Assembly: GCA_019421365.1 (NCBI GenBank)
Contig: JAHZFJ010000005.1
Span: forward strand, 1-46,300
Direction: 5' to 3'
DNA length: 46,300 nucleotides
Origin: Lachnospiraceae bacterium
GTDB lineage: Bacteria; Bacillota; Clostridia; Lachnospirales; Lachnospiraceae
Within the stretch, counting starts at the first letter, position 1. Every line of letters starts with the position of its first letter. Shown piece by piece: positions 1 to 8,100 of the stretch. A program made the position numbers and the translations under genes. The notes below the pieces were generated by a model. The model was not told the DNA's origin. It saw nothing but the letters and a program-made list of their open reading frames with translations, and did not search any database.

Positions 1-57
1 CAACTTTTGGCTATGGAACTTATCAGTTCTTTAATTGCCATGAATATTTCAGGATAA
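1..57 (+). CDS. 3' end of an upstream gene (partial)
   Basis: Frame 1 is open from the first base to a TAA at 55-57 and encodes an 18-residue hydrophobic tail ending MNISG. Codon use resembles the neighbours, and the following gene starts 43 bases later with its own ribosome binding site, so this is plausibly the C-terminus of a gene lying mostly outside the window. The product cannot be identified from so little sequence. Confidence 0.3.
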   Translation, partial: QLLAMELISSLIAMNISG

Positions 58-100
58 TTATAAATAAAATAAATTATATGAAAATGTGGAGGAAGAAATT

Positions 101-436
101 ATGAAAAATTTATACAAATGTTCAGTTTGTGGTTATATTGCAGAAGGGATTGAAGCACCAGATGTTTGTCCAAAATGCGGATTAGGAAAAGAAAAGTTTG
201 TTGAACTTAGTAAAGAAGAAGCTGATAAAATCTACGCTTCTGATAGAACTAACAGCATTCACGCTGAAATCATTGTATTAGCTGATAGAATTGCTGAGCT
301 TTCACAAGAAGGTATAGAGATAAATCTTGATCCAAAATGTGTATCTGGATTTGGAAAAGCTAAAGATGAAGCTTGGGTTATTAAACAAAGATGTAAAGCG
401 GAATTAGCAGGACACATGGCTAACGGTAAGTGGTAA
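101..436 (+). CDS. Rubredoxin-like domain protein
   Basis: Small 111-residue protein. The N-terminal 35 residues carry two Cys pairs in rubredoxin/rubrerythrin spacing (CSVCGYIAEG and CPKCGLGKEKF), which would hold one Fe or Zn ion. The rest is a short helical domain of about 75 residues with a single Cys-containing segment (DPKCVSGFG) that I do not recognise as a family. The ATG at 101 is preferred over the in-frame GTG at 86 because a strong GGAGG at 88-92 sits 8 bases before it. Related proteins in clostridia are linked to electron transfer or oxidative-stress defence; that role is inferred. A strong terminator follows, so the gene ends its transcript. Confidence 0.85.
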   Translation: MKNLYKCSVCGYIAEGIEAPDVCPKCGLGKEKFVELSKEEADKIYASDRTNSIHAEIIVLADRIAELSQEGIEINLDPKCVSGFGKAKDEAWVIKQRCKAELAGHMANGKW

Positions 437-471
437 GAATTCAATATTTCTAAGTCAAAGAAAGTTTACCC

Positions 472-509
472 AAAAAGGTAGAGACCAAATAAAAGTCTCT
501 ACCTTTATT
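472..509 (+). terminator. Intrinsic terminator after the rubredoxin-like gene
   Basis: A perfect 12-bp stem, AAAGGTAGAGAC at 474-485 with GTCTCTACCTTT at 495-506, closes a 9-base A-rich loop and runs into a short T-rich tail. Confidence 0.85.
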
Positions 510-536
510 ATGTAATGTAACATAACGTGAAAACAA

Positions 537-661
537 TGAATATAACTGTATAAAATTGAGTAATAATGAATAAATCTGTTTGAAGTGAATAAAATTGAAG
601 CTAAAATTGCATAAAAGTTAAGAAAATCAAAAAAATATGCATGAAAATGTATTTTTATACT
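537..661 (+). promoter_or_regulatory. Row of AT-rich operator-like repeats (ArgR-type candidate)
   Basis: Four copies of a TGNATAAAA-type motif start at 547, 567, 586 and 608 (TGTATAAAATTGAG, TGAATAAATCTGTT, TGAATAAAATTGAA, TGCATAAAAGTTAA). They lie 19 to 22 bases apart, about two helical turns. Two more related dyads, TGCATGAAAATGTA at 638 and TGTATTTTTATACT at 649, abut the -35 box of the downstream transporter promoter. The left halves resemble the ArgR/AhrC ARG box; the right halves are degenerate. The phasing and the amino-acid transporter downstream suggest a repressor array. The identity of the regulator is inferred. Confidence 0.45.
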
Positions 662-688
662 TGATTTTTAATGAATATGCGTTATAAT
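661..688 (+). promoter_or_regulatory. SigA promoter of the amino-acid ABC operon
   Basis: TTGATT at 661-666 and a perfect TATAAT at 683-688 with a 16-base spacer, about 100 bases before the first gene of the operon. The operator-like repeats end exactly at its -35 box. Confidence 0.65.
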
Positions 689-788
689 TATTATATTATT
701 AAGTGCGAGAGCAGTGGAAAATCTTTAGTACATAAGATGAGATTCACAATTAATTTAAGAAGTATAAAAGGAAGAGGAGATAATAGTT

Positions 789-1547
789 ATGAAGAAAAAA
801 ATAGTTTTAACAGGATTAATCCTAGCAATGGCAATCTCTACTATGGCATGTTCAAAGAAAGATGCACAAACAAGTGGTACTGCAGATAGTGATACATTAG
901 TAATGGCAACAAATGCAGAATTTCCACCATATGAATACCTTGATGGTAGTGATTTTAAGGGGATCGATATTGAAATTGCACAAGCAATAGCAGATGATCT
1001 TGGAAAAGAATTAGTAATCGAAGATATGGCTTTTGATTCAATTATTACAGCGGTACAATCAGGTAAAGCTGATATTGGTTTAGCAGGAATTACATCTACC
1101 CCAGAACGTTTAGAGAACGTGGATTTTAGTGATACTTATACAACAGCAACACAGGTTATTATTGTGAAAAAGGGTAGCGATATCACTACAGTAGATGGGT
1201 TAGAAGGCAAAATAATTGGAGTGCAATTAGGAACAACTGGAGATATCTATGCAGATGATGTTAAGGATGCAACAGTAGAACGTTACAATAAAGGATTTGA
1301 AGCAGTGCAAGCTTTAAGCCAAGGAAAGATCGATGCGGTAATCATTGATACTGAACCAGCGAAAGTATTTGTTAGTCAAAGCGATGATATTGAAATCTTA
1401 GACGAAGAATTTACAGTTGAGGAGTATGCCATTGCAATCAAAAAAGGCAATGAAGAACTTCAAAAGCAAATAAATGAATCGTTAGATAAATTAAAAGAAT
1501 CTGGTGAACTTCAAACAATTATTGATAAATATATCAATGAAGACTAA
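789..1547 (+). CDS. Amino-acid ABC transporter, substrate-binding lipoprotein
   Basis: Solute-binding protein of family 3 (polar amino acids), 252 residues. It has a lipoprotein signal with a basic start, a hydrophobic core and the lipobox STMAC, so Cys21 should be lipidated and the protein anchored outside the membrane. The mature domain opens with the family pattern ATNAEFPPYEY, then the GIDIEIA segment, FDSIITAVQSGKADIGLAGIT and a C-terminal LQTIIDKYI helix. Length is normal. AGGAGA lies 8 bases before ATG 789. It is the first gene of a three-gene importer operon with the permease and ATPase that follow. The substrate cannot be read with certainty; the ArgR-like repeats upstream hint at arginine or another basic amino acid. 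Confidence 0.93.
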   Translation: MKKKIVLTGLILAMAISTMACSKKDAQTSGTADSDTLVMATNAEFPPYEYLDGSDFKGIDIEIAQAIADDLGKELVIEDMAFDSIITAVQSGKADIGLAGITSTPERLENVDFSDTYTTATQVIIVKKGSDITTVDGLEGKIIGVQLGTTGDIYADDVKDATVERYNKGFEAVQALSQGKIDAVIIDTEPAKVFVSQSDDIEILDEEFTVEEYAIAIKKGNEELQKQINESLDKLKESGELQTIIDKYINED

Positions 1548-1566
1548 GTAGGATAAGGTAGAAAAA

Positions 1567-2256
1567 ATGGAAAAACTCATTGAACAATTTACACAGAATT
1601 TCATTGAGAAAGATCGATGGATGTATATAGTTGATGGTCTTAAAGTTACTTTGACCATTACATTTTTTGCAGTATTAATAGGTATCTGTATTGGTTTTAT
1701 AGTAGGAATGATTCGTTCTACCTATGATAAAACAGGAAAATGTAAGATATTAAATGTACTATGTAAGATATATCTTACTGTCTTTCGTGGAACACCAGTT
1801 GTAATCCAGTTATTAATCATTTACTTTGTTGTGTTTGGTAGTGTTCGAATTGATAAAGTATTCGTAGCTATTATTGCATTTGGTATAAACTCTGGTGCTT
1901 ATGTAGCTGAAATTATTCGAGGTGGCATTATGTCCATCGACGAAGGCCAGTTTGAGGCAGGTAGAAGTTTAGGTTTCAATTATATGCAAACGATGAGATA
2001 TATCATTATGCCACAAGCAATCAAGAATGTATTACCTGCTTTAGGTAATGAATTCATCGTATTATTAAAAGAAACGTCAGTATCTGGTTATATTGCAATT
2101 GCTGATTTAACAAAAGCGGGAGATATTATAAGAAGTCAGACATATTCGGCATTCTTTCCGTTGTTCGGTGTAGCTGCAATCTACCTTGTACTTGTTATGA
2201 TTTTTACTTTCTTAGTAGGACGATTAGAGAGGAGATTAAACAATGGAACACACTAA
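1567..2256 (+). CDS. Amino-acid ABC transporter permease (HisM/GlnP type)
   Basis: Integral membrane subunit of 229 residues with about five hydrophobic segments. It carries the classical EAA loop that docks on the ATPase, around residues 135-165 (EAGRSLGFNYMQTMRYIIMP then QAIKNVLPALGNEF). The N-terminal TFFAVLIGICIGFIVGMIR segment and FRGTPVVIQLL are typical of the polar amino-acid permease family. It follows the binding protein after 19 bases and its end overlaps the ATPase gene by 14 bases, which indicates translational coupling. It would form a homodimeric pore. Confidence 0.94.
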   Translation: MEKLIEQFTQNFIEKDRWMYIVDGLKVTLTITFFAVLIGICIGFIVGMIRSTYDKTGKCKILNVLCKIYLTVFRGTPVVIQLLIIYFVVFGSVRIDKVFVAIIAFGINSGAYVAEIIRGGIMSIDEGQFEAGRSLGFNYMQTMRYIIMPQAIKNVLPALGNEFIVLLKETSVSGYIAIADLTKAGDIIRSQTYSAFFPLFGVAAIYLVLVMIFTFLVGRLERRLNNGTH

Positions 2257-2992
2257 TATCGATAATTCTCTCATTCAAGTAAAGAACATAAAGAAACAGT
2301 TTGGAGAAAAATTTGCGTTAAATGATGTAAACTGTAATATTAATAAAGGTGAAGTAGTATTTATCATTGGACCTTCTGGCTCTGGAAAGAGTACCTTTCT
2401 TAGATGTTTAAATCTTTTAGAGACACCAACATCAGGCCAAATCATTTTTGAGGGCAATGAACTGACAAAGAAAGGCGTTAATGTTAATGCATTACGTCAG
2501 AAGATGGGAATGGTATTCCAACATTTCAATCTATTCCCTCACATGACCATCTTACAAAATCTTACCCTTGCACCAATGAAATTACAAGGAGTAAGCAAGG
2601 ATGATGCGGAGAAGGAAGCAATGCGTTTACTTAAGCGTGTAGGATTAGAAGATCGTGCTGATGCATATCCATCTCAATTATCGGGTGGTCAAAAACAACG
2701 TATTGCGATCGTACGTTCTCTATGTATGAAACCAGAAGTGATGTTATTTGATGAACCAACTTCGGCTCTAGATCCAGAGATGGTTGGTGAAGTACTTGGT
2801 GTTATGAGAGAACTTGCAGAAGATAATATGACAATGGTGGTAGTTACTCATGAAATGGGGTTTGCCAAAGAAGTTGCGAGTAGAGTAATTTTCATGGATC
2901 AAGGTCAAATAGTGGAAGAGAATAGCCCAGAAGAATTATTTGCACATCCAAAGAGTGAGCGTTTACAAAACTTTTTAAGTAAAGTATTATAG
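2243..2992 (+). CDS. Amino-acid ABC transporter ATP-binding protein (GlnQ/HisP type)
   Basis: Cytoplasmic ATPase of 249 residues. Walker A GPSGSGKST lies near residue 42, the Q-loop in MVFQHFNLFPHMT, the ABC signature LSGGQKQR near 146, Walker B VMLFDEPTSALDPEM near 168, and the H-loop VVVTHEM near 200. These are all the residues needed for hydrolysis, and the FQHFNLFPHMT pattern is characteristic of polar amino-acid importers. The start at 2243 lies inside the permease gene, preceded by GAGGAG. It is the last gene of the operon; a long inverted repeat ending in T7 follows. Confidence 0.95.
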   Translation: MEHTNIDNSLIQVKNIKKQFGEKFALNDVNCNINKGEVVFIIGPSGSGKSTFLRCLNLLETPTSGQIIFEGNELTKKGVNVNALRQKMGMVFQHFNLFPHMTILQNLTLAPMKLQGVSKDDAEKEAMRLLKRVGLEDRADAYPSQLSGGQKQRIAIVRSLCMKPEVMLFDEPTSALDPEMVGEVLGVMRELAEDNMTMVVVTHEMGFAKEVASRVIFMDQGQIVEENSPEELFAHPKSERLQNFLSKVL

Positions 2993-2997
2993 ATCAT

Positions 2998-3086
2998 AAA
3001 AAGATGAATCAAGTTTGAAAGATATCCAAATGCAAGTTTGTTTGACGAGTATTTGAGAAGCACTTTAAATTGATTCATCTTTTTTT
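2998..3086 (+). terminator. Long-loop inverted repeat/terminator after the ABC operon
   Basis: A perfect 15-bp stem (AAAAAGATGAATCAA at 2998-3012 with TTGATTCATCTTTTT at 3070-3084) closes a 57-base loop and continues into T-rich sequence. The stem plus T-run fits an intrinsic terminator. The loop is unusually long and contains CAAGTTTG twice (3010 and 3033) and a weak inner CAAAT/ATTTG pairing. Confidence 0.6.
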
Positions 3087-3177
3087 GTTGATTTGCAAGT
3101 AACTTTACTTAAAGTAAATTCCTATTATATTTTACAAAAGAAATTGTTAATTATTATAAATATGTACGTAATTGTGC

Positions 3178-3183
3178 TATACT
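3178..3183 (+). promoter_or_regulatory. Extended -10 promoter of the YciI-like gene
   Basis: TATACT at 3178-3183 is preceded by TGC, making an extended -10 element (TGCTATACT). No good -35 box is visible. It lies about 100 bases before the gene. Confidence 0.45.
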
Positions 3184-3281
3184 ATATGCAGGGGAATAAG
3201 GGAGATACCATTAATAAGTCTAGTTTACCGATTAAATAAATTGTTTATCTATAACTATATGAAGAAAGGAAGAATGATACA

Positions 3282-3578
3282 ATGAAATGTTTTATAGTAG
3301 AAGGAATATTAAAGACGGAACAAGTTGAAGAAAGCATAATGAAAGAACATATAGCCTATTCTCAAAAAGCGATGGACGAAGGACTAATAATGATGTCTGG
3401 GCTTAAGTCAGATATGAGTGGTGGTCTATTCATCATGAAAGCAGAATCTCTTAATCAAGTAGAGGACTATTTAGCTACTGAGCCTTTTAAAGTAGCAGGA
3501 ATACAAGAATATAGGGTTATAGAGTATATGCCACATTATATTAACCAATCCCCTAGTGAATGGTTTGATATGAAATAA
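3282..3578 (+). CDS. YciI/YCII-related domain protein
   Basis: A 98-residue ferredoxin-like-fold protein of the YCII-related family. Visible family features are the opening strand MKCFIVEGIL, HIAYSQKAMDEGLIMMSG around residues 25-43 with the conserved His, the GGLFIMKAES strand, and the DPF-like segment EPFKVAGI near residue 66. Members are dimeric and of mostly unknown function; some are dehalogenase-like or act on aromatic compounds. A GAAAGGA ribosome site precedes the ATG. The gene stands alone between two terminators. Confidence 0.8.
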   Translation: MKCFIVEGILKTEQVEESIMKEHIAYSQKAMDEGLIMMSGLKSDMSGGLFIMKAESLNQVEDYLATEPFKVAGIQEYRVIEYMPHYINQSPSEWFDMK

Positions 3579-3623
3579 GATCTTCGAATAGTAATATCTT
3601 TCTTAATTAAGTGTTAATCCATA

Positions 3624-3670
3624 AAAGAAGAATCAATTCAACTGATTAGTTGAGTTGGTTCTTCTTTGCG
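3624..3670 (+). terminator. Intrinsic terminator after the YciI-like gene
   Basis: A 20-bp stem (3624-3643 with 3648-3667, G-T wobbles allowed) with a GATT loop. The descending arm ends CTTCTTT but the T-run is short. Confidence 0.7.
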
Positions 3671-3743
3671 TTATAAAAAGAGTAAGTATATGTTAATTAT
3701 AGTGAATATATTTTGCTGGTGTTATATAATGGTAAAAATACTA

Positions 3744-3774
3744 TTGACTTTGACACTGTGTCGTACTTTAAAAT
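3744..3774 (+). promoter_or_regulatory. MerR-type promoter with 19-bp spacer and central dyad
   Basis: TTGACT at 3744-3749 and TAAAAT at 3769-3774 are separated by 19 bases, too long for unaided SigA initiation but the hallmark of MerR-family target promoters. The spacer contains the perfect dyad GACACTGTGTC at 3752-3762. It lies directly upstream of the MerR-like gene, so autoregulation is likely. Confidence 0.7.
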
Positions 3775-3797
3775 GAATCCAGAAAGGAGATGAGTGC

Positions 3798-4781
3798 ATG
3801 GAAACAATGACAATCAGTCAACTATCAAAAGCGTTTGACGTATCAACTAGAATGCTTCGATATTATGAAAAAATGGGCCTCTTAGTTAGTCACCGTAAGG
3901 AAGATTATGCATATCGAATGTATGATGAAATTGCTGTAAGGCGCCTGCAGCAAATCATTATACTTCGCAAACTACATATTCCCCTAAAGCAAATCGCATT
4001 AATATTCGAGGATAAAGAACAAGTTGATACACTCAATATTTTTCAAGAAAACATTAGCGAAATTGAAGATGAGATTAATGCCCTTAGTACCATACGGGAT
4101 ATTTTGAACGTTTTTGTATCTAGACTTAGTGTAAGCTTACAAAATAATATAAGGTTGGATTTGCTTGAAGATAGTGAGTTAATAAAGGTCGTTGATACTC
4201 TTTGCCTTTCAAAATCAAATTTAAAGGAGGAACGGTCAATGGATGAACTTAATAAAGCAATTGAAACATTGAATAAAAACCTGGAGGTAAGAATGGTGTT
4301 GTTACCACCTTGTACAGTAGCTTCTTATCATTATGTGGGTGCAAACCCTGAAGAAGTGGTTGGGGAACAGATGAGTAAATTTGTTAAAGAGAGAAAGATC
4401 TATGAAATAAAACCAGATGCGAGGCTGTTTGGGTTTAACCACCCTAATCCATCAGAAACTAGAGAATTTTATGGATATGAGGACTGGGTGACTATTCCTG
4501 AGGATATGGAGGTTTCTGAACCTTTTACAAAGAAGCGTTTTGAGGGCGGTTTATATGCAGCACTTACAATTAACTTTCCTAATTTTAATGAATGGTCAGA
4601 TTTAGCAGATTGGGTTCACAAGAGTGATAAGTATGAAGCTAATTATAACGACCTTGGGGAGGAAATCATGAGCGGCTGTCTTGAAGAACATCTAAACTGG
4701 GTATATTCAGCGCACATGGGATGGCCAGAAAACGGTATTGATGGGCAAATAGATTTGTTGTTACCTGTTAAACTTAAATAA
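3798..4781 (+). CDS. MerR-family regulator with GyrI/AraC-type effector-binding domain
   Basis: Protein of 327 residues. Residues 4-75 form a MerR winged helix (MTISQLSKAFDVSTRMLRYY, then EKMGLL, with the conserved RYYE). A helical linker, around 80-155, would be the antiparallel dimer coil. The C-terminal 170 residues resemble the GyrI-like/AraC effector-binding fold (LPPCTVASYHYVG, then FGFNHPNP, YGYEDWVTIPEDMEV and FEGGLYAALTI), as in BmrR-type multidrug sensors. Acting as a dimer, it would bend the 19-bp-spacer promoter just upstream and activate on ligand binding. GAAAGGAG precedes the ATG. The ligand is unknown. No efflux gene adjoins it, so its target may be itself or distant. Confidence 0.88.
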   Translation: METMTISQLSKAFDVSTRMLRYYEKMGLLVSHRKEDYAYRMYDEIAVRRLQQIIILRKLHIPLKQIALIFEDKEQVDTLNIFQENISEIEDEINALSTIRDILNVFVSRLSVSLQNNIRLDLLEDSELIKVVDTLCLSKSNLKEERSMDELNKAIETLNKNLEVRMVLLPPCTVASYHYVGANPEEVVGEQMSKFVKERKIYEIKPDARLFGFNHPNPSETREFYGYEDWVTIPEDMEVSEPFTKKRFEGGLYAALTINFPNFNEWSDLADWVHKSDKYEANYNDLGEEIMSGCLEEHLNWVYSAHMGWPENGIDGQIDLLLPVKLK

Positions 4782-4838
4782 AATTCTCTTTGTTCTGAAA
4801 AAAATACAAAAAATCCTAACTTTTACAGTGATTTGCAT

Positions 4839-4867
4839 TTGCTAAATATCGAATAGCTTATTATAAT
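4839..4867 (+). promoter_or_regulatory. SigA promoter of the FNT channel gene
   Basis: TTGCTA at 4839-4844, a 17-base spacer, and perfect TATAAT at 4862-4867, with about 70 bases of leader before the gene. Confidence 0.65.
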
Positions 4868-4944
4868 GTTGAATGGTGTGTTATTTACAAGACTTTAGAT
4901 AGGAATAACACAAAGCAAATCAAAATGATCAAAAGAGGTTAGGT

Positions 4945-5787
4945 ATGGAAAAAAATTATTTTACTCAGAGCGAAATCATTGAGAATACAATTAATGATTA
5001 TACGCACAAAGCAAATTATTCGGTAATTAAAATGGCACTATACGGACTACTTGCAGGTTTATGTATTGCCATTGGTGCACAGGGGAGTTTGCTAGCAATT
5101 CATAATATTGCTGATCCAGGTATTGCGAAGGCAGTAGCAGGTGTAGTATTCCCTGTTGGTTTGATGTTTATCGTATTAATTGGTGGACAGTTATTTACAG
5201 GTAATTGTTTATTGTTTATGGCTGGCTGGGATAAGAAAATATCTTGGGCTAAAATTGCAAAGAATCTTGCTGTCATTTGGGTTGCAAACCTAATTGGTGC
5301 ATTATTTATCGCAGCTATGTGCTATTTTTCTGGACAATTTGATTTTAACCACGGTGCATTAGGTGCTTACACGATTAAAAATGCAGTTGCAAAAGCTAAC
5401 GTAGATCCATTTCAAGGTTTCTTATCAGGAATCCTATGTAATATCATTGTTTGTGCAGCAATCTTAGTAGCAGCTAGTGCGAAAGATGTAGTAGGTAAGA
5501 TTTTTGGAGTGTTCTTCCCTATTTTCGTATTCGTAATTTCAGGTTTTGAGCACTGTATAGCCAATGCTTATTACTTACCAGCTGGTTTTTTTGCAGCAAG
5601 AAATAGTGAATACGTGGAAATTGCAAAAGAAGTGTATCATATAACAGAGGAACAGATTAACTCGTTAACAGTATCCAATGCATTCCTTAATAACTTAATT
5701 CCAGTTACAATTGGTAATATCATTGGTGGTGGAATTATAATTAGTGGAATTATGTTCCTATGCCATAGATCAAAAAAATTAAAATAA
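4945..5787 (+). CDS. Formate/nitrite transporter (FNT) family channel
   Basis: Membrane protein of 280 residues, the normal FNT length, with six predicted helices. Family signatures are visible: GLLAGLCIAIGAQGSLLA (first helix), GGQLFTGNCLLFMAGW, GFLSGILCNIIVCAAIL and FEHCIANAYYLPAGFF, the last holding the conserved pore His. It would be a pentameric channel passing formate, nitrite or a related small anion. In a fermenting anaerobe formate is likeliest, but no pyruvate formate-lyase gene is nearby to confirm it. AGAGG lies before the ATG. It is a single-gene unit between its own promoter and a bidirectional terminator. Confidence 0.92.
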   Translation: MEKNYFTQSEIIENTINDYTHKANYSVIKMALYGLLAGLCIAIGAQGSLLAIHNIADPGIAKAVAGVVFPVGLMFIVLIGGQLFTGNCLLFMAGWDKKISWAKIAKNLAVIWVANLIGALFIAAMCYFSGQFDFNHGALGAYTIKNAVAKANVDPFQGFLSGILCNIIVCAAILVAASAKDVVGKIFGVFFPIFVFVISGFEHCIANAYYLPAGFFAARNSEYVEIAKEVYHITEEQINSLTVSNAFLNNLIPVTIGNIIGGGIIISGIMFLCHRSKKLK

Positions 5788-5856
5788 AAGTTTTTCTTAA
5801 TGAATATAGCAATTATCTACTCTTAATAAAGTTTTTTATGTGCGAAGTTTGAGTTA

Positions 5857-5903
5857 ATAAGAAGAGCCAAGTTACTAATTTAAGTAATTTGGCTCTTTCT
5901 TAT
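5857..5903. terminator. Bidirectional terminator between convergent genes
   Basis: AAGAAGAGCCAAGTTACT (about 5859-5876) pairs with AGTAATTTGGCTCTTTCTT (5883-5901) around a short AATTTA loop. T-rich and A-rich flanks let it serve both the FNT gene and the opposing SPFH gene. Confidence 0.8.
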
Positions 5904-5907
5904 GTTG

Positions 5908-7884
5908 TTACGTATTAGGAATGTTATCCTCAGAGACCATGGTGTTGTCTTCTGGGATGGAGATTCCAAGTTTATCTAGAGTAATTAATCGAAGGAGTGT
6001 ATCTAGAATCATTTGTGATGATGAGCCAGTATCATCTGAGCCACCACCAAGTGATACCATTGTCTTTGGAACGATATCCACAGAAGTATTCTTAATTGCA
6101 TCAGCCAATTTCTCGGTAATTTCTTGTATGATTCGGTATTGAGCACCACCATAGGCTTTTACTTGAGCGTCAATTGCCTGTGCTTTGGCAAGGCCTATAT
6201 TCGTCTCTTTAGAGGCATCGGCTTCTCCTTCTAAACGAACCTTGGAAGCATTAGCTTTGGCGAGTGCAATAATTTGATTGGCTTCCTGTTCTGCTTTGCT
6301 AGCAAGAGCGGCACCACTATTGCCTTCAATTTCGATTTGAATCTTAGACTTAGTTAAGAAGCTTTGTTGTTCAGCAACTGCTTGTGCTTCGCGAAGTGAT
6401 TTTTCACTTTCCGCCGCAGATTGCTGTTTTTGATATGTAATTTTCTTTTCTTCTGCAATTTGTCGTTCTCTTAATTGAGTAAGGATATTCTCAATCTGTA
6501 CATCACCTTTGGTGGACTTTGGAGTTCCGATTAAGACTTCTTCTAGTTGAAGGTTATATTTTTCAAATTTGTTCTTCATCTCAATAACGGCGCGCTCGCG
6601 GATAGAACTTCGCTCCTGAATCAGTTCAATTAAGGTTTTGGTTTGAGCGACATCTTTAAAATAAGCACTTACTAACGGGTCAAGGGATTGATTTACAAGC
6701 ATACTGATGTCACCAAAACGTTGGATGACCCATGGGGCCTGTTTGTAATCAATGTGCATTACAACCGAAAGTGGAAGAGATGGTTCAAAGGCATCTTTGG
6801 TGATAATATCAACTTCTGATAAGTTTTGATCATATTTATGTTCACCAACTTCTCCGCGATTCCATTTTAAGATGATATTCGTAGTAGGAACTAGAATTAC
6901 TTTACCTGCATCGGTATTGAAGGCATATTTACCTGGCATGAGTGGTTTTTGTAACACACCCTTGCAGCCGTTTTCGACCAGTTCGCCATGACGATATTCT
7001 GCGCCGGTAGTATCAACTCCTTGTATTCCAAAGAATGAGACAACGACACCTACATAACCAATTGGGACTACGGTTTTGGAACGGAATTCTACAGTAGCGA
7101 ACAGACGATTGATATAGTAAGTACCATCTGTTAACACCTCAATCTGCTTACCTCGACGACCACCAAGCTCAATGAATTGCTCCGGATCTTGATAGCTTGC
7201 ATGGCCTTCGCCTACTTCTGGCGCTATGATTTCTCCTTGTTGAAGAGGAGAACTATCGTGAACAGTCACGATTCCCATTAAGTCGCTGCTATCATTTCCT
7301 TTTCCCATGATAACTACGGGAACAAAGGCATTTCTTAGAGTCAGAGTCTCTTGCATACTTTCTAGTTCTAGTCGTTCTTGTTTGTTACCAGTATAGATTG
7401 CTTTGATCTCATTCTGAGTAATTATTATAAACTGTGCTAAGTTAATTGCGTAGGTTCCTTCTCGAAGAATTCCACGCTGAGGACCTTTTTGGCCACCGTT
7501 TTGTAAGAAGCCTCTTACATCTTGAAAATTATTAGCTTCTGGTACAATTTTACCAAGCGTTTGAGTTGGAGATAGGGGAACGCCGTCTTTAGAAAATATA
7601 TAAGCAATTTGTCCTTGCGGGATGGTTATCAATGGGTATCGATGAATACGAAACATTAATGTGGAACGAAAATGGATACCACCACGAAGAAGATCAGGTG
7701 AATAACCTGCTTCCGCGTGTAAAGCAATGATAGAATCTTTTAGTGAACCATGAATGCTCCACCATTTTTCCACTACAGCTACTTCGTTTGACTTGATGAT
7801 ACGTAATCCAAGAATCTGAAAAATCAGAAGATATAAGAGGATGAGCCCTCCTACGATAAATAAAACAAGGTCAAAATTACTCAT
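5908..7884 (-). CDS. Flotillin-like SPFH/band 7 membrane protein
   Basis: Protein of 658 residues. One N-terminal transmembrane helix (about 6-28) is followed by a membrane-proximal segment and three similar beta units, each shaped G-x-K/R-G ... G-x-Y-x-[IF]-N (LREGTYAIN, LTDGTYYIN, MPGKYAFN). An SPFH core follows, then a long Ala/Glu/Gln-rich coiled coil (about 470-585, with AEQEANQIIALAKANASKV) and a C-terminal tail ending in a short hydrophobic segment. This order matches flotillin/YqiK-type scaffolds that oligomerise in membrane microdomains. AAGGGAG precedes the start codon. No NfeD partner is adjacent, and the gene is alone on its strand. The specific client proteins cannot be told from sequence. 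Confidence 0.85.
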   Translation of the reverse strand: MSNFDLVLFIVGGLILLYLLIFQILGLRIIKSNEVAVVEKWWSIHGSLKDSIIALHAEAGYSPDLLRGGIHFRSTLMFRIHRYPLITIPQGQIAYIFSKDGVPLSPTQTLGKIVPEANNFQDVRGFLQNGGQKGPQRGILREGTYAINLAQFIIITQNEIKAIYTGNKQERLELESMQETLTLRNAFVPVVIMGKGNDSSDLMGIVTVHDSSPLQQGEIIAPEVGEGHASYQDPEQFIELGGRRGKQIEVLTDGTYYINRLFATVEFRSKTVVPIGYVGVVVSFFGIQGVDTTGAEYRHGELVENGCKGVLQKPLMPGKYAFNTDAGKVILVPTTNIILKWNRGEVGEHKYDQNLSEVDIITKDAFEPSLPLSVVMHIDYKQAPWVIQRFGDISMLVNQSLDPLVSAYFKDVAQTKTLIELIQERSSIRERAVIEMKNKFEKYNLQLEEVLIGTPKSTKGDVQIENILTQLRERQIAEEKKITYQKQQSAAESEKSLREAQAVAEQQSFLTKSKIQIEIEGNSGAALASKAEQEANQIIALAKANASKVRLEGEADASKETNIGLAKAQAIDAQVKAYGGAQYRIIQEITEKLADAIKNTSVDIVPKTMVSLGGGSDDTGSSSQMILDTLLRLITLDKLGISIPEDNTMVSEDNIPNT

Positions 7885-8100
7885 AAAAACACTCCCTTCA
7901 TAAGAAAACTTAATACAGTATGATTTAGCACGTCTGAATCAATCTATTATATTCTAATCTTTCTTTGGATAGAATTAATAATATATGCTAAGAAAGTGGA
8001 AGTATAAGGATAATAAACTAGGAAAGAACTTGATTTACAAGAGATATGTATGTATGATATTCTAGGTTAAGAAAATGTTAAGAAACAAAGGAAGAAGATG

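Noticed and set aside
671..889. A 72-codon frame just before the amino-acid binding protein gene
   Set aside because: It starts on top of the promoter -10 region, lacks a ribosome site and runs out of frame into the clear lipoprotein gene.
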